In this document: positions 61,845 to 64,000 of the stretch, piece by piece
Layout: the number at the start of each line of letters is the position of its first letter
Position numbering within the stretch: position 1 is the first letter of the stretch
Assembly: GCF_008704935.1 (NCBI RefSeq)
Contig: NZ_CP023692.1
Span: forward strand, 2,737,001-2,801,000
Reading direction: 5' to 3'
DNA from: Streptomyces vinaceus
GTDB lineage: Bacteria; Actinomycetota; Actinomycetes; Streptomycetales; Streptomycetaceae
DNA length: 64,000 nucleotides
Translations under genes and position numbers: made by a program
Notes under the pieces: generated by a model
Seen by the model: only the letters and a program-made list of their open reading frames with translations
Database searches by the model: none
What the model was told of the DNA's origin: nothing

Positions 61845-63086
61845 ATGGGTCTGAATACGTCGGCTGACGCGCCGCTGCCGGTCGGCCGGGTGTCCCGGCT
61901 CATCGGGGGCTGGATCGACCGGCTGGGCCAGGTGTGGGTGGAGGGGCAGATCACGCAGCTCTCGCGGCGGCCGGGGGCGGGGGTGGTCTTCCTGACGCTG
62001 CGCGACCCCTCGCACGACATCTCCCTCAGCGTCACCTGCTACCGCCAGGTCTTCGACGAGGTCGCGGACGTCGTGACGGAGGGCGCGCGGGTCGTCGTCC
62101 TGGCCAAGCCCGAGTGGTACGCGCCGCGCGGGCAGCTCTCGCTGCGGGCGACGGAGATACGGCCCGTCGGCATCGGCGAGCTGCTCGCCCGGCTGGAGAA
62201 GCTCAAGCGCTCGCTCGCCTCGGAGGGCCTGTTCGCGCCGGACCGCAAGAAGCCGCTGCCCTTCCTGCCCCAGCTCATCGGGCTGGTGGTCGGGCGGGCC
62301 TCGGCGGCCGAGCGGGACGTACTGGAGAACGCCCGGCGGCGCTGGCCGGCGGTCCGCTTCGAGGTGCGCAACGTCGCGGTCCAGGGGGTGAACGCGGTGC
62401 CCCAGGTGATCCGGGCGGTCAAGGAGCTCGACGCCCTCGACGAGGTCGACGTGATCATCGTGGCGCGCGGCGGGGGCAGCGTGGAGGACCTGCTGCCGTT
62501 CTCCGACGAGGAGGTCGTACGCACGGTCGCGGCGGCCCGTACGCCCGTGGTCTCGGCGATCGGGCACGAGCCCGACTCCCCGCTGCTGGACCTCGTCGCG
62601 GACCTGCGGGCCTCCACCCCCACGGACGCGGCGAAGAAGGTGGTCCCGGACGTGGGCGAGGAGCTGGAGCGGGTACGCCAGCTCCAGGGCCGGGGGCTGC
62701 GGGCCGTGCGCGGGCTGCTCGACCGGGAGGAGCGCGGGCTCGCGCACGCACTGGCCCGGCCGGTCTTCGTCCATCCCCAGCGGATGGTGGAGACGCGCGA
62801 GGCGGAGCTGGAGGCCCTGCTGGGGCGGACCCGGCGGACGCTGGGGCACCTGCTGGACCGGGCGGATTCGGAGCTGGCGCACACCCTGGCCCGGGTGGTG
62901 GCGCTCTCCCCGGCGGCGACGCTGGAGCGGGGGTACGCCGTGCTCCAGCGGGCGGACGGGCACGTGGTGCGCTCGCCGGAGGAGGTGTCCGGGGACGAGG
63001 TGCTGCGGGCGCGGGTCGCGCAGGGCGAGTTCTGCGTACGGGTGGATTCGATGGACGACGACACGGACAAGGCGGGACGGGAATGA
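61845..63086 (+). CDS. xseA: exodeoxyribonuclease VII large subunit
   Basis: 413 residues. N-terminal OB-fold (about 12-120) binds single-stranded DNA; the middle domain (about 125-290) carries the nuclease motifs [15 protein letters not shown] and G-H-E-P-D-S; a C-terminal helical region (about 290-400) binds XseB. ATG at 61845. Degrades single-stranded DNA from both ends, including in repair of damaged DNA. Its stop overlaps xseB. Confidence 0.95.
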   Translation: MGLNTSADAPLPVGRVSRLIGGWIDRLGQVWVEGQITQLSRRPGAGVVFLTLRDPSHDISLSVTCYRQVFDEVADVVTEGARVVVLAKPEWYAPRGQLSLRATEIRPVGIGELLARLEKLKRSLASEGLFAPDRKKPLPFLPQLIGLVVGRASAAERDVLENARRRWPAVRFEVRNVAVQGVNAVPQVIRAVKELDALDEVDVIIVARGGGSVEDLLPFSDEEVVRTVAAARTPVVSAIGHEPDSPLLDLVADLRASTPTDAAKKVVPDVGEELERVRQLQGRGLRAVRGLLDREERGLAHALARPVFVHPQRMVETREAELEALLGRTRRTLGHLLDRADSELAHTLARVVALSPAATLERGYAVLQRADGHVVRSPEEVSGDEVLRARVAQGEFCVRVDSMDDDTDKAGRE

Positions 63087-63337
63087 CGGAAACCGATACC
63101 TCGTTGGGGTACGAGCAGGCCCGGGACGAGCTCATCGAGGTCGTCCGCAAGCTGGAGGCCGGCGGCACCTCGCTGGAGGACTCGCTCGCGCTCTGGGAGC
63201 GCGGGGAAGAACTCGCCCAGGTCTGCCGGCGCTGGCTGGAGGGCGCCCGCGCCCGGCTCGACTCGGCGCTGGCGGCCCGGGAGGCGGGGGCCGACGGCGG
63301 CGGGACGAGCGGCGAGAGCGACGGGCGGGACGCCTGA
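63083..63337 (+). CDS. xseB: exodeoxyribonuclease VII small subunit
   Basis: 84 residues, two-helix protein ([19 protein letters not shown] then [15 protein letters not shown]) with an acidic, Gly/Ser-rich C-terminal tail. It stabilises the large subunit. ATG at 63083 overlaps the xseA stop (ATGA). Confidence 0.93.
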   Translation: MTETDTSLGYEQARDELIEVVRKLEAGGTSLEDSLALWERGEELAQVCRRWLEGARARLDSALAAREAGADGGGTSGESDGRDA

Positions 63338-63378
63338 GCAGCCCGTCAAACGTGATGTGAGTCATCCTCCAGCAGATT

Positions 63379-63411
63379 TAGTTGAAAGTTCTACCACTTT
63401 CGGCTTAGAGT
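63379..63411 (+). promoter_or_regulatory. nitroreductase promoter with overlapping MarR-type operator
   Basis: TTGAAA (63382-63387) and TAGAGT (63406-63411) with an 18-base spacer form a good promoter, 44 bases before the start codon. The box TAGTTGAA-ag-TTCTACCA at 63379-63396, an imperfect inverted repeat, overlaps the -35 box. Within it GAAAGT-tctacc-ACTTTC (63384-63401) is a second, perfect inverted repeat. Such elements fit a MarR- or HxlR-type repressor sensing quinones or electrophiles. Confidence 0.6.
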
Positions 63412-63455
63412 CGGGGCATCGCTTCACCTCCGCATGTATGGAAGAAGGCTTTCCG

Positions 63456-64000
63456 ATGTCTCTCGTTCTCGACTCCGCCGCCCAGGACCTGCTGTTCCGC
63501 GAGGCCCGCACCGCCAACTCGTTCTCCGACGAGCCGGTGACCGAGGAGCAGGTCCAGGCGATCTACGACCTGGTGAAGTTCGGCCCGACCGCTTTCAACG
63601 GCACCCCGCTGCGCATCACCCTGGTCCGTTCCCCCGAGGCACGCGAGCGCCTGGTGAAGCACATGGCCGAGGGCAACCAGGCCAAGACCGCCGCCGCGCC
63701 GCTCGTCGCGATCCTCTCCGCGGACAACGAGTTCCACGAGGAGCTGCCGCGCCTGCTGCCGCACTTCCCGCCGGCCAAGGACATGTTCTTCTCCGAGCGC
63801 CCGGTGCGTGAGCAGTCCGCGCTGGTGAACGCAGCCCTTCAGGCCGCCTACTTCATCGTGGGCGTCCGCGCCGCCGGCCTGGCCGCGGGCCCGATGACCG
63901 GCGCCGACCTCGCCGGCATCCAGAAGGAGTTCCTGGACGCCGACCACACCCCGATCATGGTCGTCAACATCGGCAAGCCGGGCGAGGCCGCCTGGTTCGA
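63456..64000 (+). CDS. nitroreductase / malonic semialdehyde reductase-like, cut by right edge
   Basis: First 181 residues. The start S-L-V-L-D-S-A-A-Q-D-L-L-F-R-E-A-R-T-A-N-S-F is typical of the RutE/HadB-type nitroreductase-fold FMN reductases (about 196 residues), with F-G-P-T-A-F-N-G-T-P for FMN/substrate and later G-P-M-T-G-A-D. These NAD(P)H-dependent enzymes reduce malonic semialdehyde or nitro/quinone compounds. ATG at 63456 with GAAGG eight bases upstream. About 15 residues are probably missing. Confidence 0.9.
   Translation, partial: MSLVLDSAAQDLLFREARTANSFSDEPVTEEQVQAIYDLVKFGPTAFNGTPLRITLVRSPEARERLVKHMAEGNQAKTAAAPLVAILSADNEFHEELPRLLPHFPPAKDMFFSERPVREQSALVNAALQAAYFIVGVRAAGLAAGPMTGADLAGIQKEFLDADHTPIMVVNIGKPGEAAWF

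Overview
The window is high-GC actinobacterial chromosome, almost certainly Streptomyces. The codon bias is strongly GC-rich, GTG and TTG starts are common, ATGA/GTGA and 8-base stop-start overlaps are frequent, and the gene content fits: mycothiol biosynthesis (mshB), polyphosphate glucokinase, a large SpoIIE-type phosphatase, many secreted hydrolases and BldK-type oligopeptide transporters. From memory of the S. coelicolor map, the two ends resemble its mshB/bldK/typA/sdh region and its xseAB/ispH/ppgK/ychF region. I could not verify that synteny here.

Region 1 (1-21.3 kb) is almost entirely leftward. A gene runs off the left edge, followed by a small membrane protein coupled to mshB and a 64-residue membrane protein. 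Two complete oligopeptide ABC importer operons lie in tandem (7711 down to 2100, and 16359 down to 10563), each in the order binding lipoprotein, permease B, permease C, ATPase D, ATPase F. Their ATPases are nearly the same protein, so this looks like an operon duplication. Between them sit a third binding lipoprotein and a double GNAT acetyltransferase. Next come the ribosome-associated GTPase typA/bipA and a fourth, oversized binding lipoprotein.

Region 2 (21.7-31.9 kb) is rightward: a small coiled-coil protein and the three succinate dehydrogenase/fumarate reductase subunits, then a soluble Ser/Thr kinase with a C-terminal PQQ-type propeller, a secreted/membrane TPM-domain protein and PspA. 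The last three look like an envelope-stress group.

Region 3 (31.9-40.2 kb) is leftward: a PAS-PAS-GAF-PP2C-HATPase regulator, a lone anti-sigma-type ATPase, a Nudix hydrolase, a small SPOR-like protein, a GntR/UTRA regulator followed by a G-quadruplex-forming tract, a DUF4190/septum-formation protein and a secreted subtilase.

Region 4 (40.4-56 kb) is mixed-strand accessory metabolism and secretion: a threonine-synthase-like PLP enzyme, a PEP mutase-like protein, an EamA exporter, a trypsin-like protease coupled to one of two tandem esterases, a MarR regulator divergent from an SMP-30-like secreted protein with a palindrome in the shared promoter, a SNF2 helicase, an ECF sigma/anti-sigma pair, and a 1080-residue M36 metalloprotease overlapping a small lipoprotein gene.

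Region 5 (56-64 kb) opens with a Phd/RelE toxin-antitoxin cassette bracketed by short direct repeats. It then returns to core genes: ychF, a DUF6542-type protein, ppgK, ispH, an amino-acid permease, xseA, xseB and a nitroreductase that is cut by the right edge and sits behind a likely MarR-type operator. I saw no tRNA, rRNA, CRISPR array, transposase, integrase or recognisable riboswitch.
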